Below are positions 54,803 to 64,000 of a stretch of 64,000 nucleotides of DNA, piece after piece; position 1 is the first letter of the stretch; each line of letters starts with the position of its first letter. Source of the DNA: Photobacterium piscicola. GTDB lineage: Bacteria; Pseudomonadota; Gammaproteobacteria; Enterobacterales; Vibrionaceae. Location: the NCBI RefSeq assembly GCF_900166965.1, contig NZ_FUZI01000008.1, forward strand, positions 1 through 64,000. The letters are read 5' to 3'. Position numbers and translations under genes: made by a program. The notes beneath the pieces were generated by a model, which had not been told where the DNA came from, searched no databases, and saw nothing but the letters and a program-made list of their open reading frames with translations.

Positions 54803-55669
54803 GTGTTAGATAAGATTAAGATTGGCCTTCAATATAGTCTACCGAAACATGCTTTAACCCGTCTTGTGGGTAAACTGGCGGCTTTTGAAGGTGGAAAACT
54901 CACCACTACCATTATTCGTTGGTTCATCAAGCAATATAACGTCAATATGGCAGAAGCGCGTAATCCTGATCCGAGTGCCTATCCAACCTTTAACGCTTTT
55001 TTTGTGCGTGAACTCATGGAAGGGGCTCGTCCAATTAATAACGACCAGTATATCATTAGCCATCCTGCAGATGCTTGCGTGAGCCAATTAGGCCCGATTA
55101 AAGCTGGACGTTTATTCCAAGCTAAAGGCCATTATTTTGATGCTTGTGAACTACTTGGTGGTGATCGTACATTAGCGGATGAATTTATTGATGGTGAATT
55201 TGCAACACTCTACCTTTCACCAAGTGACTATCACCGTGTGCATATGCCATGTAATGGTGTATTACGCCAAATGATTTATATTCCCGGCGATCTCTTCTCT
55301 GTAAACCCACTGACCGCAGCTAACGTGCCAAATTTATTTGCGCGTAATGAACGTGTGGTGTGTGTATTTGAAACTGAATTTGGTCCATTAGCTCAAGTGC
55401 TAGTTGGAGCAACGATAGTGGGCAGTATTGAAACAGTGTGGGCGGGAACGGTAACACCACCAACGGGCCCTGAAGTTCGCCGCTGGGATTACCCAACCAC
55501 GGGTGAACAAGCGATCAGTTTAAAGAAAGGTCAAGAAATGGGTCGTTTCAAACTGGGTTCTACCGTGATCAATTTATTTCCTAAAGACAGCATCCGTTTT
55601 GTAGAAAACATGCAGCCTCGTCAAGTTACGCGCATGGGACAACCTTACGCTGAATATTTAGTTAAATAA
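54803..55669 (+). CDS. psd: Phosphatidylserine decarboxylase proenzyme
   Basis: Makes phosphatidylethanolamine from phosphatidylserine at the inner membrane. The proenzyme cleaves itself at LGST (residues 251-254), Ser253 becoming the pyruvoyl group of the alpha chain. 288 aa. The start is a GTG at 54803 with GGAAGAA upstream. It lies next to rsgA as in E. coli. Confidence 0.96.
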   Translation: MLDKIKIGLQYSLPKHALTRLVGKLAAFEGGKLTTTIIRWFIKQYNVNMAEARNPDPSAYPTFNAFFVRELMEGARPINNDQYIISHPADACVSQLGPIKAGRLFQAKGHYFDACELLGGDRTLADEFIDGEFATLYLSPSDYHRVHMPCNGVLRQMIYIPGDLFSVNPLTAANVPNLFARNERVVCVFETEFGPLAQVLVGATIVGSIETVWAGTVTPPTGPEVRRWDYPTTGEQAISLKKGQEMGRFKLGSTVINLFPKDSIRFVENMQPRQVTRMGQPYAEYLVK

Positions 55670-55681
55670 TATAAAGATATT

Positions 55682-55713
55682 GAGATACGGAGTGAACATT
55701 ACTCCGTATTCTC
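55682..55713 (+). terminator. Hairpin after psd
   Basis: ATACGGAGT pairs with ACTCCGTAT around GAACATT, extended by GAG/CTC. It lies 12 bases past the stop; no T run follows, so it may be an RNA-stability hairpin rather than a full terminator. Confidence 0.5.
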
Positions 55714-55911
55714 ATTAACACCCAATACTGAACATCATTATTCCGATAAGTGCCATTATCTCATTTATATTACACCTGCAATTTAGCTCTATTCCCCCAT
55801 CGTATTTTCAATATCAAATCAAAAGATTACTATGTTAACGTTAGTCCATCGTCTCACCGTTCAAGTGCTACGATTAGGTCGAGATAATTCGCATACTCAA
55901 AGGTAATCATC

Positions 55912-56637
55912 ATGAAAAAAAATACAGTATCAGCGTTAGTACTCGCATTGGCGACTTGCTTCTCTCTTTCTGCACACGCCAATGCCGCATGGGGATATGG
56001 CGATCAACAAGGTACTGAACATTGGGTTGACAGTTACCCTGCTTGTGGTGGCGAAAACCAAAGTCCGATTGACATCCAATCACCAATTCAAGCCCAAACA
56101 CAGCCATTACAAATTAGCTATGATGGCAAAATCACTAGCTTAACCAATAACGGTCACACGATAGAAGCCAATGTAAGTGGCGATAATACCTTGGTGATTG
56201 ATGGTGATACGTACACGCTTAAACAGTTTCATTTTCATACCCCCTCTGAAAACTATATTGATGGCAAACAATATCCGTTAGAAGCGCATTTTGTTAACGT
56301 TGATGCCAGCGGCCATATTGCGGTTATTTCAGTGATGTTTGAAAATGGACCTCGTGCAAATAATGAATTAACCACCTTATTAAAAACCATTCCAACCAAG
56401 GGTGAAACAATTGACTTTAACGGTGATCTGACCCCTAACGCACTACTGCCACGTGAACGTCAGTATTTTCGTTATAATGGATCGTTAACGACACCGCCAT
56501 GTACAGAAGGTGTTCGTTGGTATGTTATGCAAAGTCATCTCACCAGTTCTGCCGCTCAAATAGAACAGCTTAATCAAATGATGGGAGACAATAATCGTCC
56601 ATTACAACCCATCAATGCGCGGATTGTGATCGACTAA
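55912..56637 (+). CDS. Periplasmic alpha-class carbonic anhydrase
   Basis: Interconverts CO2 and bicarbonate outside the inner membrane. A signal peptide (about 1-25, cut at AHANA) precedes an alpha-CA domain with the zinc-ligand histidines in QFHFHTPSE and EAHFVN, the NQSPIDI strand, and GSLTTPPCTEGV. Two cysteines (YPACGG and PPCTE) probably form the usual disulfide. 241 aa. AAAGG lies before the ATG. It could help buffer or supply bicarbonate in seawater; that is inference. Confidence 0.93.
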   Translation: MKKNTVSALVLALATCFSLSAHANAAWGYGDQQGTEHWVDSYPACGGENQSPIDIQSPIQAQTQPLQISYDGKITSLTNNGHTIEANVSGDNTLVIDGDTYTLKQFHFHTPSENYIDGKQYPLEAHFVNVDASGHIAVISVMFENGPRANNELTTLLKTIPTKGETIDFNGDLTPNALLPRERQYFRYNGSLTTPPCTEGVRWYVMQSHLTSSAAQIEQLNQMMGDNNRPLQPINARIVID

Positions 56638-56646
56638 CAAACAACT

Positions 56647-56665
56647 GTAAATGATAATCAGTTGC
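56647..56665 (+). promoter_or_regulatory. Fur-box-like sequence
   Basis: GTAAATGATAATCAGTTGC matches 14 of 19 positions of the classical Fur box (GATAATGATAATCATTATC), with the core ATGATAATCA intact. It overlaps the -35 of the promoter at 56662-56690, the position expected for repression by iron-loaded Fur. Confidence 0.45.
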
Positions 56666-56690
56666 AATAAAAACAAGGGAGCGGTATAGT
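56662..56690 (+). promoter_or_regulatory. Sigma-70 promoter behind the carbonic anhydrase gene
   Basis: -35 TTGCAA (56662-56667), 17-base spacer, -10 TATAGT (56685-56690). The start would be near A56697. No gene begins downstream before the terminator at 56849, so it would drive a non-coding RNA. Confidence 0.5.
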
Positions 56691-56696
56691 TGTTTT

Positions 56697-56881
56697 ACGG
56701 TTAAAACGCCTTGAAATCCAACTCGTCGTTTAGCTTAATCATTATTACGCCAAATCAGATCTTCGATATAAAATGCACGTTCCCTCAGTATGAAACGAGT
56801 GATTAATCATTACTAATATCAACTGGTGCATACTGGATATTTAATGACAAAAAAGCACGGTTATCATTACCGTGCTTTTTT
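56697..56881 (+). ncRNA. Candidate small RNA, ~185 nt
   Basis: Bounded by a good promoter with an overlapping Fur-like box and by a strong hairpin-plus-T terminator. No reading frame longer than eight codons is present. The conserved RyhB core is not seen, so if it is an iron-responsive RNA it is not an obvious RyhB. It may instead be only the 3' untranslated end of the carbonic anhydrase mRNA. Hfq is encoded at 43982. Confidence 0.4.
56849..56881. terminator. Strong terminator between carbonic anhydrase and epmA
   Basis: AAAAAAGCACGG pairs with CCGTGCTTTTTT around nine bases; it can act on both strands, ending epmA (minus) and the upstream plus-strand transcript. Confidence 0.9.
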
Positions 56882-56924
56882 ACGTCTACATCTTTGGAAT
56901 CAAGCTGTAAGATAAGAATAATAT

Positions 56925-57896
56925 TTACGCTATTTCAATCGGGAAAGCGGTGACTTGATCAATATGATCACGCTCTAATGCCAGCATAATCACGCGATCG
57001 ATACCTAATGCAACCCCAGCACAATCAGGAAATCCAGCCCGTAATGCTTCAACAAGGTGCATGTCAATCGGCTGAGGTTGTAGCCCCATGCTAATTCGTT
57101 TTTGGTTATCATCTTCAAAGCGCTGTAACTGCTCATCACCATTAGCAAGTTCATGAAAGCCATTGGCTAATTCTATGCCTTTGAAATAAACCTCAAATCG
57201 CTCAGCCACACGTGAATCTTGCGGATTTATCTGCGCCAAAGCTGCTTGCGATGCGGGAAAGTCATACACAAAAACTGGTACTTTTTTACCGATTTGAGCT
57301 TCAACACCAACGCTAAATAATAACTGTAGTAAGGTATCGCGATCTTGCTCTGGTTCTGCAATATCCGCCAACCCAAGTCGAGCAGCAACGGCTTTTAACT
57401 CAGCCATAGAACCATCAAGTGGACACACCGCTAACACGTCAATAAAGGCTTGTTGATAGGTCATTTTTTCTGCAGCGCCACAGCCTAATACTTGTTGTAA
57501 CAACAAATCCATCTCAGCCATTAACTGATGATGATCAAACCCAGGTCGATACCACTCTAGCATTGTAAATTCAGGATTATGATAACGCCCAGATTCTTCA
57601 TTACGAAATGACTTACAAATCTGGTAAATAGCACCACTGCCCGCTGCCAGTAAGCGCTTCATGTGAAATTCAGGACTGGTCATCAAATACAACGTTTGGC
57701 CAGCAGCATAGCCAGGGCCGACAAATTGGGTTTTAAACGCATGTAGATGTACATCCGTTACCGTCGCCTGACTCATCGCAGGTGTATCCACTTCAATAAC
57801 ATCACGATCGGCAAAAAACTGACGAATAGTCGCGAGTAAAACCGCTCGCTGTTTTAATTGAGAGATCTCTGCGGTAGGTTGCCAAGGCTGAGACAT
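56925..57896 (-). CDS. epmA: EF-P (R)-beta-lysine ligase EpmA
   Basis: A lysyl-tRNA-synthetase paralogue (formerly GenX/PoxA) without an anticodon-binding domain; it attaches (R)-beta-lysine to the conserved lysine of elongation factor P. Class II motifs are visible: [33 protein letters not shown] (motif 2) and [14 protein letters not shown] (motif 3). 323 aa. Divergent from frdA as in E. coli; epmB and efp lie 5 kb away. Confidence 0.96.
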   Translation of the reverse strand: MSQPWQPTAEISQLKQRAVLLATIRQFFADRDVIEVDTPAMSQATVTDVHLHAFKTQFVGPGYAAGQTLYLMTSPEFHMKRLLAAGSGAIYQICKSFRNEESGRYHNPEFTMLEWYRPGFDHHQLMAEMDLLLQQVLGCGAAEKMTYQQAFIDVLAVCPLDGSMAELKAVAARLGLADIAEPEQDRDTLLQLLFSVGVEAQIGKKVPVFVYDFPASQAALAQINPQDSRVAERFEVYFKGIELANGFHELANGDEQLQRFEDDNQKRISMGLQPQPIDMHLVEALRAGFPDCAGVALGIDRVIMLALERDHIDQVTAFPIEIA

Positions 57897-58269
57897 AGCC
57901 GTTTCTTCTTATATAAAAGGAAATAATGACCTGATTTTAACAAAGTCACGATCTTAACCAAGTATTGCTCTAATTATATTTGCTTATAACCACGAATGAT
58001 TATGAATATAAATGAACGGCATTAATAAAATGTCATATTATTATCATCAAAATAGACACTGCCCCCCCTCTCGACTTTCATAGTAATAACAAATAACACA
58101 CAACCACTAGCGTAATAATCGAATTAAACATCCATTCTGTGCAGCCTATGGCTTATTAAATCTTTTGCCACCAAGCATTACAACGACATCATGAAACACA
58201 TTATTAATGAGCCATAAACAATTGACGCCAAAGAAAACAAACTGTTAACAATGAATAAACATGAAAATT
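57897..58269. other. Divergent intergenic region epmA / frdA, left part
   Basis: About 370 A/T-rich bases. It should contain the epmA promoter and upstream control sites of frd. Apart from the CRP site that begins at 58270 and a run of C at 58062-58067, I see no definable element. Confidence 0.4.
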
Positions 58270-58285
58270 TGTGACAATAATCACA
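58270..58285. promoter_or_regulatory. CRP-type site upstream of frdABCD
   Basis: TGTGACAATAATCACA contains both conserved half-sites, TGTGA and TCACA, with the correct 6-base gap, extended by T and A on either side. It is centred about 170 bp before the frdA start. CRP is the best fit; FNR sites (TTGAT-N4-ATCAA) are close in form but this one has the CRP G at the key position. A TTGAT half-site near 58309-58314 could be a weak FNR half-site. Confidence 0.75.
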
Positions 58286-58448
58286 AAGTCTGTAATCAGT
58301 TTACATTTTTTGATTATTTCGTTAAAAAGACGCGTCTACATCATATTTTCTCTTAATGAGGTTTCATAAAATACGCGCTGGATTTCAAGGATAGGTACGC
58401 ATGACGTACCTTTTCATTTTTTTACCGTCTTACCTTCGGAGGATAGCT

Positions 58449-60272
58449 GTGAAGACTATTACCACAGATATCGCTGTAATTGGCGCGGGTGGTGCAGGCC
58501 TACGTTCTGCCATCGCTGCTGCAGAAGCAAACCCAGAACTAGAAATTGCACTTATTTCAAAAGTCTACCCAATGCGCTCGCACACAGTTGCAGCTGAAGG
58601 TGGCTCTGCTGCTGTTATCAAAGACGAAGATAGCTTTGATAATCACTTCAACGATACCGTTGGTGGTGGTGACTGGCTATGCGAACAAGATGTGGTTGAA
58701 TATTTCGTAGAGAATTCAACCCGCGAAATGATTCAAATGGAACAATGGGGCTGCCCATGGAGCCGTAAAGAAAACGGTGAAGTGAACGTACGTCGTTTTG
58801 GTGGTATGAAAGTTGAGCGTACATGGTTCGCGGCAGATAAAACTGGCTTCCATATGCTACACACCCTATTCCAGACTTCTATCAAATACCCACAAATCAA
58901 ACGTTACGATGAATATTTCGTGGTTGATCTTCTAATTGAAGATGGCGAAGTTCAAGGTCTAATTGCGATTCACATGGCGGAAGGTGAGCTGGTTTGTATT
59001 AAAGCAAAATCAGTGATTCTAGCTACTGGTGGTGCAGGTCGCGTTTACCACTGTAATACTAACGGCGGTATTGTAACAGGCGACGGTATGGCAATGGCGT
59101 TCCGCCACGGTGTACCACTACGTGATATGGAATTTGTTCAATACCACCCAACAGGTTTACCAGGTACTGGTATTTTGATGACTGAAGGTTGTCGTGGTGA
59201 AGGCGGTATTATCGTTAATAAAAACGGTTACCGTTACCTACAAGATTATGGCATGGGCCCTGAAACACCAGTAGGCGAGCCAAAAAACAAATACATGGAA
59301 CTGGGTCCTCGTGACAAAGTTTCACAAGCGTTCTGGCATGAGCAGCAAAAAGGTAACACTATTCAGCACCCACTAGGTGATGTAGTAATGCTTGATTTAC
59401 GCCACCTTGGTGAAGAGTACTTACATGAGCGTCTACCGTTCATCTGTGAACTCGCTAAAGCATACGTAAACGTTGATCCAGCAAAAGAGCCAATTCCAAT
59501 TCGCCCAACCGTACACTACACCATGGGTGGTATTGAAACTAACGGTACCTGTGAGACCCGTATTAAAGGTCTATTTGCTGTTGGTGAATGTGCTTCTGTT
59601 GGTCTTCACGGCGCTAACCGCCTAGGCTCAAACTCACTGGCTGAGTTTGTAGTATTTGGTCGAGTTGCGGGTGAACACGCAGTTAAACGCGCTGAAGAAT
59701 TCAAAGGTTGGAACGATGCTTCAATCAATACCCAAATAGACGCAGTACAAGCACGTATTGATGCCCTAATGGCACAAGAAGGTGATGAAAACTGGGCTCA
59801 AATCCGTACTGAAATGGGTCACACCATGGAAGCGGGTTGTGGTATTTATCGTCAACAAGATTTGATGCAAGCAACCATTGATAAGCTAGCAGAACTTAAG
59901 CAACGCTTTAAACATATTAGCATTCAAGATAAAGGCCAAGTCTTTAACACTGACCTGCTATATGCCATTGAAGTGGGTTACGGTCTTGATGTTGCAGAAG
60001 CAATGGCACACTCAGCGATTCTACGTACAGAATCTCGTGGTGCGCACCAACGCTTAGATGACGGTTGTACTGAACGTGATGATGTAAATTTCCTAAAACA
60101 TAGTTTGGCATTCTACAACAATGGCGATGCGCCAATTATTGATTATAGCGATGTGAAGATCACGAAATCACAGCCAAAAGCGCGTTTATATGGTGCGGAA
60201 GCTGAAGCTCACGAAGCACATGAAAAAGCGCAGCAAGCAGCACAGTCAGAAGCTCAAGAGGAAAAGGCATAA
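58449..60272 (+). CDS. frdA: Fumarate reductase flavoprotein subunit FrdA
   Basis: The catalytic subunit reducing fumarate to succinate in anaerobic respiration. The FAD-binding start [11 protein letters not shown] and the covalent-FAD histidine in SHTVAAEGG (His45) are visible, with active-site segments [11 protein letters not shown] and [13 protein letters not shown]. The GTG at 58449 (607 aa) is chosen for its GGAGG six bases upstream; the frame to 58401 would add a stretch unlike the family. Stop and frdB start overlap (TAATG). Confidence 0.97.
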   Translation: MKTITTDIAVIGAGGAGLRSAIAAAEANPELEIALISKVYPMRSHTVAAEGGSAAVIKDEDSFDNHFNDTVGGGDWLCEQDVVEYFVENSTREMIQMEQWGCPWSRKENGEVNVRRFGGMKVERTWFAADKTGFHMLHTLFQTSIKYPQIKRYDEYFVVDLLIEDGEVQGLIAIHMAEGELVCIKAKSVILATGGAGRVYHCNTNGGIVTGDGMAMAFRHGVPLRDMEFVQYHPTGLPGTGILMTEGCRGEGGIIVNKNGYRYLQDYGMGPETPVGEPKNKYMELGPRDKVSQAFWHEQQKGNTIQHPLGDVVMLDLRHLGEEYLHERLPFICELAKAYVNVDPAKEPIPIRPTVHYTMGGIETNGTCETRIKGLFAVGECASVGLHGANRLGSNSLAEFVVFGRVAGEHAVKRAEEFKGWNDASINTQIDAVQARIDALMAQEGDENWAQIRTEMGHTMEAGCGIYRQQDLMQATIDKLAELKQRFKHISIQDKGQVFNTDLLYAIEVGYGLDVAEAMAHSAILRTESRGAHQRLDDGCTERDDVNFLKHSLAFYNNGDAPIIDYSDVKITKSQPKARLYGAEAEAHEAHEKAQQAAQSEAQEEKA

Positions 60273-61012
60273 TGTCAGACAATCGCATTCAAAAAGTTGA
60301 AATTCTGCGTTATGACCCAGCGACAGATGCAGAACCGTATTTACAAGCATTTGAAGTACCGTTCAATGAAACGATGTCAGTACTTGATGCGCTTGGTTAC
60401 ATCAAAGACCACCTTGATAAGCATCTAAGCTACCGTTGGTCTTGCCGTATGGCGATCTGTGGTTCATGTGGCATGATGGTTAATGGCGTGCCTAAGTTGG
60501 CTTGTAAGAGCTTCCTGCGTGATTATCCTAATGGCGTTAAAATCGAACCATTAGCTAACTTTGCCATTGAAAAAGATTTAATTGTCGATATGACTCCCTT
60601 TATTGAGCGTCTTGAAGCAATTAAGCCTTACATTATCGGCAACGATCGTACGCCTGAAGACGGCACGAACCTTCAGACACCAGAGCAAATGGCAAAGTAC
60701 AAGCAATTTGCTGGCTGTATTAACTGTGGCCTTTGCTACGCAGCATGCCCACAATTCGGTTTAAACCCTGAATTTATCGGTCCTGCTGCACTAACACTTG
60801 CACACCGTTATAACCTTGATAGCCGCGACCATGGTCAACATGAGCGTATGGAATTGATCAACAGTGAAAATGGTGCATGGGGCTGTACATTCGTGGGTTA
60901 CTGTTCTGAAGTATGTCCAAAGAGTGTTGATCCAGCAGCAGCTGTAAACCAAGGCAAAGTGGAATCATCAAAAGATTTCGTTATTGCAATGTTGAAGCCT
61001 CAGGAGGCATAA
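60272..61012 (+). CDS. frdB: Fumarate reductase iron-sulfur subunit FrdB
   Basis: A 246-aa electron-transfer subunit. The N-terminal ferredoxin domain has the 2Fe-2S cysteines ([14 protein letters not shown]) and the C-terminal domain the 4Fe-4S/3Fe-4S cysteines ([23 protein letters not shown]). It links FrdA to the menaquinol site in FrdCD. Overlaps frdA by one base. Confidence 0.97.
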   Translation: MSDNRIQKVEILRYDPATDAEPYLQAFEVPFNETMSVLDALGYIKDHLDKHLSYRWSCRMAICGSCGMMVNGVPKLACKSFLRDYPNGVKIEPLANFAIEKDLIVDMTPFIERLEAIKPYIIGNDRTPEDGTNLQTPEQMAKYKQFAGCINCGLCYAACPQFGLNPEFIGPAALTLAHRYNLDSRDHGQHERMELINSENGAWGCTFVGYCSEVCPKSVDPAAAVNQGKVESSKDFVIAMLKPQEA

Positions 61013-61014
61013 GG

Positions 61015-61398
61015 ATGAGCAACCGTAAACCTTACGTTCGTGAAATGACGCGTACTTGGTGGAAAGACAGTTCTTTCTACCGTTTTTACATGCTGCGTGA
61101 AGCAACTGTATTACCGCTAATTTTCTTTACTATCTGCTTAACCTTTGGCTTAGGTTGTTTAGTAAAAGGTCCTGAAGCATGGCAAGGTTGGCTAAACTTT
61201 ATGGCTAACCCTATTGTGATCATTCTAAATATTATTGCGTTAGCGGGAAGTTTATTCCACGCACAAACGTTCTTTAGCATGATGCCGCAAGTGGTGCCAA
61301 TTCGCATCAAAGGCAAGAAACTCGATAAGAAAATTATCGTTCTTGCACAGTGGGCAGTTGTTGCTGTCATCACTGCCATTGTTTTAGCGCTAGTTTAA
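61015..61398 (+). CDS. frdC: Fumarate reductase membrane anchor FrdC
   Basis: A 127-aa inner-membrane subunit with three helices (about 28-48, 64-86, 105-126) and the conserved N terminus [20 protein letters not shown]. With FrdD it anchors FrdAB and binds quinol; it carries no haem. AGGAGG precedes the start, 2 bases after frdB. Confidence 0.96.
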   Translation: MSNRKPYVREMTRTWWKDSSFYRFYMLREATVLPLIFFTICLTFGLGCLVKGPEAWQGWLNFMANPIVIILNIIALAGSLFHAQTFFSMMPQVVPIRIKGKKLDKKIIVLAQWAVVAVITAIVLALV

Positions 61399-61408
61399 GG
61401 AGCCGCTC

Positions 61409-61774
61409 GTGATTAATTTACATCCAAAACGTTCCGATGAGCCAGTATGGTGGAGTTTATTTGGTGCCGGTGGTACTTGGTTTGCAATGATCACGCCAGT
61501 CACTATTTTAGTGCTTGGCATCATGGTTCCACTGGGTATTATTAGCCCAGAAGCCGTTAGCTACGATCGCGCTGCAGATTTCGCAACCAGCTTTATTGGC
61601 GCATTATTTGTGATTGCAACCCTATCACTACCAATGTGGCATGGTATGCACCGTCTACACCATGGTATGCATGACCTTAAGTTTCATACTGGTGTTGTAG
61701 GTAAAATCGCTTGTTACGCTGCTGCGTTCTTAGTGACTGCCCTATCAATCATCTTTGTGTTCATGATTAAATAA
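61409..61774 (+). CDS. frdD: Fumarate reductase membrane anchor FrdD
   Basis: A 121-aa inner-membrane subunit with three helices and the conserved [16 protein letters not shown] start and [18 protein letters not shown] segment. The start is a GTG with AGGAG upstream. Last gene of frdABCD. Confidence 0.96.
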   Translation: MINLHPKRSDEPVWWSLFGAGGTWFAMITPVTILVLGIMVPLGIISPEAVSYDRAADFATSFIGALFVIATLSLPMWHGMHRLHHGMHDLKFHTGVVGKIACYAAAFLVTALSIIFVFMIK

Positions 61775-61791
61775 TCACTGATACACAATCT

Positions 61792-61820
61792 AAAAAAGCA
61801 CCGCTTGCGGTGCTTTTTTT
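61792..61820 (+). terminator. Terminator of frdABCD
   Basis: AAAAAAGCACCGC pairs with GCGGTGCTTTTTT around TT, 18 bases after the frdD stop. Confidence 0.9.
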
Positions 61821-61871
61821 ATGGCTGTTATTTAAAGATTTAAAACATCATAACCCTGAATTTCAGCCAAC

Positions 61872-61899
61872 AAAAAAGGCCGCCAAAGCGACCTTTTTT
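61872..61899 (-). terminator. Terminator of efp
   Basis: AAAAAAGG..CGC pairs with GCG..CCTTTTTT around CAAA, with one C/A mismatch; the minus-strand transcript ends in a T run 17 bases past efp. Confidence 0.75.
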
Positions 61900-61915
61900 A
61901 AAGCTCAATATGAAT

Positions 61916-62482
61916 TTACTTCACACGGCTTACGTATTCACCTGAACGAGTATCAACTTTGATAACCTCGCCAATTGCGATGAATAAAGGAACACGTACT
62001 ACAGCGCCTGTAGTTAGTGTCGCTGGCTTACCACCAGTACCTTGTGTATCGCCTTTAAGACCAGGATCAGTCTCTGTTACTTCAAGCTCAACAAAGTTTT
62101 GAGGAGTAACAACGATAGGGTTACCGTTCCAAAGCGTTAGCGTACACGCATCGTTTTCTACTAACCATTTCGCATTATCACCAACAGCTTTAACGTCTGC
62201 TGCGATTTGCTCAAATGTTTCATTATTCATGAAATGGTAGAATTCACCGTCGTTGTATAGGTAATCAAGTTCAGTATCGATTACGTCCGCAGCTTCAACT
62301 GATTCGCCTGATTTAAACGTTTTTTCAAGAACTTTACCTGAAATAAGTTTACGGATTCGTACGCGGTTGAACGCTTGACCTTTACCAGGTTTAACAAATT
62401 CGTTTTCGATAATGACACACGGTTCATTATCAAGCATAATTTTCATTCCGCTGCGGAATTCATTGGTGCTGAAAGACGCCAT
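61916..62482 (-). CDS. efp: Elongation factor P
   Basis: Relieves ribosome stalling at polyproline. 188 aa, three-domain EF-P. The modified lysine is Lys34 in [10 protein letters not shown], so the protein can receive the beta-lysine added by EpmA and made by EpmB, both encoded in this window. The domain III end [18 protein letters not shown] is typical. It is divergent from epmB with only 33 bases between start codons. Confidence 0.97.
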   Translation of the reverse strand: MASFSTNEFRSGMKIMLDNEPCVIIENEFVKPGKGQAFNRVRIRKLISGKVLEKTFKSGESVEAADVIDTELDYLYNDGEFYHFMNNETFEQIAADVKAVGDNAKWLVENDACTLTLWNGNPIVVTPQNFVELEVTETDPGLKGDTQGTGGKPATLTTGAVVRVPLFIAIGEVIKVDTRSGEYVSRVK

Positions 62483-62515
62483 TCTAATCCTCTTAACATC
62501 TTCGAGTTGTATTTA

Positions 62516-63538
62516 ATGTCGCATATCATACCCCGAAACGTGCCATCTGTTGAGCAAAACTGGCTGAATGATCTAGCTAATGCGATATCTGATCCCTTAA
62601 AGCTACTCAATTGGCTTAAAATTGATCCAACACCTTGGCAAAAAGGCCTTGCTGCTAAAAATTTATTCGCGCTTCGTGTTCCTATAAGTTTTGTCGAAAG
62701 AATGGAAGTTGGCAACCCATACGATCCATTGTTGCGCCAAGTACTGCCGTTAGAGCAAGAATTTGAGGTTCATCCAGGCTACTCAACCGATCCTCTTGAT
62801 GAACAAGATAACCCCATTCCAGGGCTATTACACAAGTATCACAATCGTGTGTTGATGATCGTTAAAGGCGGTTGTGCAGTAAATTGTCGTTATTGTTTTC
62901 GACGCCACTTTCCTTATCAAGATAACAAAGGCAATAAAACCGTCTGGCAGCAAAGTATTGATTACATCGCAACCCAACCACACATTAACGAAGTGATCTT
63001 ATCTGGTGGTGATCCACTAATGGCTAAAGATCACGAATTAACATGGTTGCTCGAACATATTGCCGCAATTCCACATATTAAACGGTTGCGTATTCACAGC
63101 CGCTTACCCGTTGTAATCCCACATCGCATCACACCAGCACTGTGTGAGTTATTTGCTAGCAGTCGTTTACAAATTATCATGGTGACCCATATTAACCATG
63201 CCAATGAAATCAATAATCAGCTAACCTCGGCGATGACACAGCTCAAGCAGGCTAAGGTTACCTTGTTAAACCAAAGTGTGCTCCTTAAAGGGGTTAATGA
63301 CTCCGTCACAGCGCTAACAGACCTCAGCGAAGCCTTATTTGATGCTGGAATATTACCGTACTACTTACACGTACTGGATCACGTACAAGGCGCTGCACAC
63401 TTCTTTGTCAGTGATCAACAGGCACGTATCTTAATGGCCGGATTAATCAATAATGTTTCGGGCTATTTAGTTCCAACATTAACCCGTGAAATAGGCGGTA
63501 GAAGCAGCAAAACCCCACTCGATCTTCACCTTGAATAA
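62516..63538 (+). CDS. epmB: EF-P (R)-beta-lysine forming aminomutase EpmB
   Basis: A radical-SAM, PLP-dependent lysine 2,3-aminomutase that converts L-lysine to (R)-beta-lysine for EF-P. The cluster motif is CAVNCRYC (Cys120, Cys124, Cys127), and the PLP lysine lies in GGRSSKTPLDL near residue 332. The start at 62516 gives 340 aa (MSHIIPRNVPS); the longer frame runs into efp. The ribosome site is weak. Confidence 0.96.
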   Translation: MSHIIPRNVPSVEQNWLNDLANAISDPLKLLNWLKIDPTPWQKGLAAKNLFALRVPISFVERMEVGNPYDPLLRQVLPLEQEFEVHPGYSTDPLDEQDNPIPGLLHKYHNRVLMIVKGGCAVNCRYCFRRHFPYQDNKGNKTVWQQSIDYIATQPHINEVILSGGDPLMAKDHELTWLLEHIAAIPHIKRLRIHSRLPVVIPHRITPALCELFASSRLQIIMVTHINHANEINNQLTSAMTQLKQAKVTLLNQSVLLKGVNDSVTALTDLSEALFDAGILPYYLHVLDHVQGAAHFFVSDQQARILMAGLINNVSGYLVPTLTREIGGRSSKTPLDLHLE

Positions 63539-63663
63539 CCGCTATTGATTGATATTCTTGCCCTTCGCCACCTAATTTCTCTGATTATTGCATCGAATTA
63601 ATGCTGACTTGTTATTACGAGTCAGCAAAATCTCCACCTCAATATTAGCGAAAAACTCACAAC

Positions 63664-63681
63664 GTACAGCTTTTCTAGCTA
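63664..63681 (+). repeat. Direct repeat copy 1
   Basis: GTACAGCTTTTCTAGCTA, one mismatch from the copy at 63774-63791. Not part of any gene; possibly a protein-binding site or a dispersed genomic repeat. Confidence 0.55.
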
Positions 63682-63773
63682 AAAACACCAAAAACATACA
63701 CTTGTCTTTTTGCCTATAATAGGCCATACAATAAAGCGACGTAACCCATTGTTTTATAATAACCGTACAGCTT

Positions 63774-63791
63774 GTACAGCTTTACTAGCTA
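63774..63791 (+). repeat. Direct repeat copy 2
   Basis: GTACAGCTTTACTAGCTA, 110 bases downstream of copy 1 and in the same orientation. A partial third copy (GTACAGCTT) directly precedes it at 63765-63773. Confidence 0.55.
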
Positions 63792-63934
63792 TATATCTCA
63801 AAAGCTATTAGCCTATGATATTACTTTTAATGCTCTACCAATTTTATTACACTTCACCATTAAAAAAAATCATCGTGGCAGATCTCGATTTTTTACTGAT
63901 TTACGTGCATAGTCGCGCCTCATACAGCAGCCCT

Positions 63935-64000
63935 TTATCGTATTAGGCGTTCGCCAAACGTCGTCGCTGCTGCCAACTCGCTCCCTAACATGAGTATCGC
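63935..64000 (-). CDS. Possible C-terminal end of a gene running off the right edge
   Basis: The minus strand is open from the window edge to a TAA at 63935-63937, 21 codons reading GSELAAATTFGERLIR at the end. This short stretch is more GC-rich than the DNA before it, and the residues look protein-like. I do not recognise the protein, and so short a frame can be chance. Confidence 0.3.
   Translation of the reverse strand, partial: AILMLGSELAAATTFGERLIR

Larger units (their letters stand above)
63539..63934. other. Region downstream of epmB
   Basis: About 400 A/T-rich bases without a credible gene. A hairpin TGCTGACT/AGTCAGCA (63602-63629) may end epmB transcription. A perfect 13-bp palindrome GCCTATAATAGGC lies at about 63711-63723, and an 18-base motif occurs twice (separate entries). 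Confidence 0.45.

Noticed and set aside
56697..56881. The RyhB small RNA
   Set aside because: The highly conserved RyhB core with the repeated CATTGC pattern is not found on either strand.
63935..64000. An integron attC site or VCR-like repeat at the right edge
   Set aside because: GTTAGGG and a GGCGTTCGCC palindrome are present, but the paired core sites in the correct layout are not, and the sequence is cut by the window end.

Overview
This window looks like a stretch of the main chromosome of a marine gammaproteobacterium of the family Vibrionaceae, most likely a Photobacterium species. The grounds are the 16S rRNA 5' end with its variable-region helix, the motX-purA pairing typical of vibrios, the E. 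coli-like but vibrio-flavoured gene order, and the moderately AT-rich composition. The species cannot be named from the window. Almost all genes are core genes; I see no prophage, insertion sequence or CRISPR array.

Region by region: 1-830 is the 5' end of a 16S gene (minus strand) with two tandem rrn promoters and a boxA leader. 831-7741 (minus) is a sulfate-assimilation operon, cysG-cysD-cysN-SLC13 permease-cysC-cysQ; its partner cysJIH lies at 14.65-18.9 kb. Between them are cpdB, a Crp/Fnr-type regulator, elaA, an EamA transporter, ytfB and fklB back to back, and a DUF2780 protein. 19-24.5 kb holds a small unknown gene, an outer-membrane barrel, pspG with a sigma-54 promoter, dusA, an unusual protein of three fused RidA domains, a 27-codon small gene with its own promoter and terminator, and zur. 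24.7-30.9 kb: a cold-shock protein, pgi, yjbQ, alr, dnaB and a DUF481 outer-membrane protein. 30.9-36 kb: rplI-rpsR-priB-rpsF with a probable S6:S18 autoregulatory leader, then rlmB and rnr. 36.1-40.4 kb: nsrR and hmp divergent around two NsrR-like operators, motX, purA and yjeT.

40.4-49.6 kb (minus) is the classic tsaE-amiB-mutL-miaA-hfq-hflX-hflK-hflC superoperon. The nnr (yjeF) gene that normally precedes tsaE is reduced to about its last 30 codons. queG follows, then a 700-bp gene-free stretch with several DnaA boxes in the chromosomal position of E. coli datA, then a repeated tRNA-fMet/tRNA-Gly array with two degenerate glycine tRNA copies, then orn, rsgA, psd and a periplasmic alpha-carbonic anhydrase. 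The tail carries epmA, frdABCD behind a near-perfect CRP site, and the divergent efp/epmB pair; epmA and epmB modify the efp product.

The most interesting items are the triple-RidA protein, the datA-like locus, the nnr remnant, the tRNA array with its unequal-crossover scar, the 27-codon gene, and a possible iron-responsive small RNA behind the carbonic anhydrase gene. I did not find a convincing new multi-gene system.
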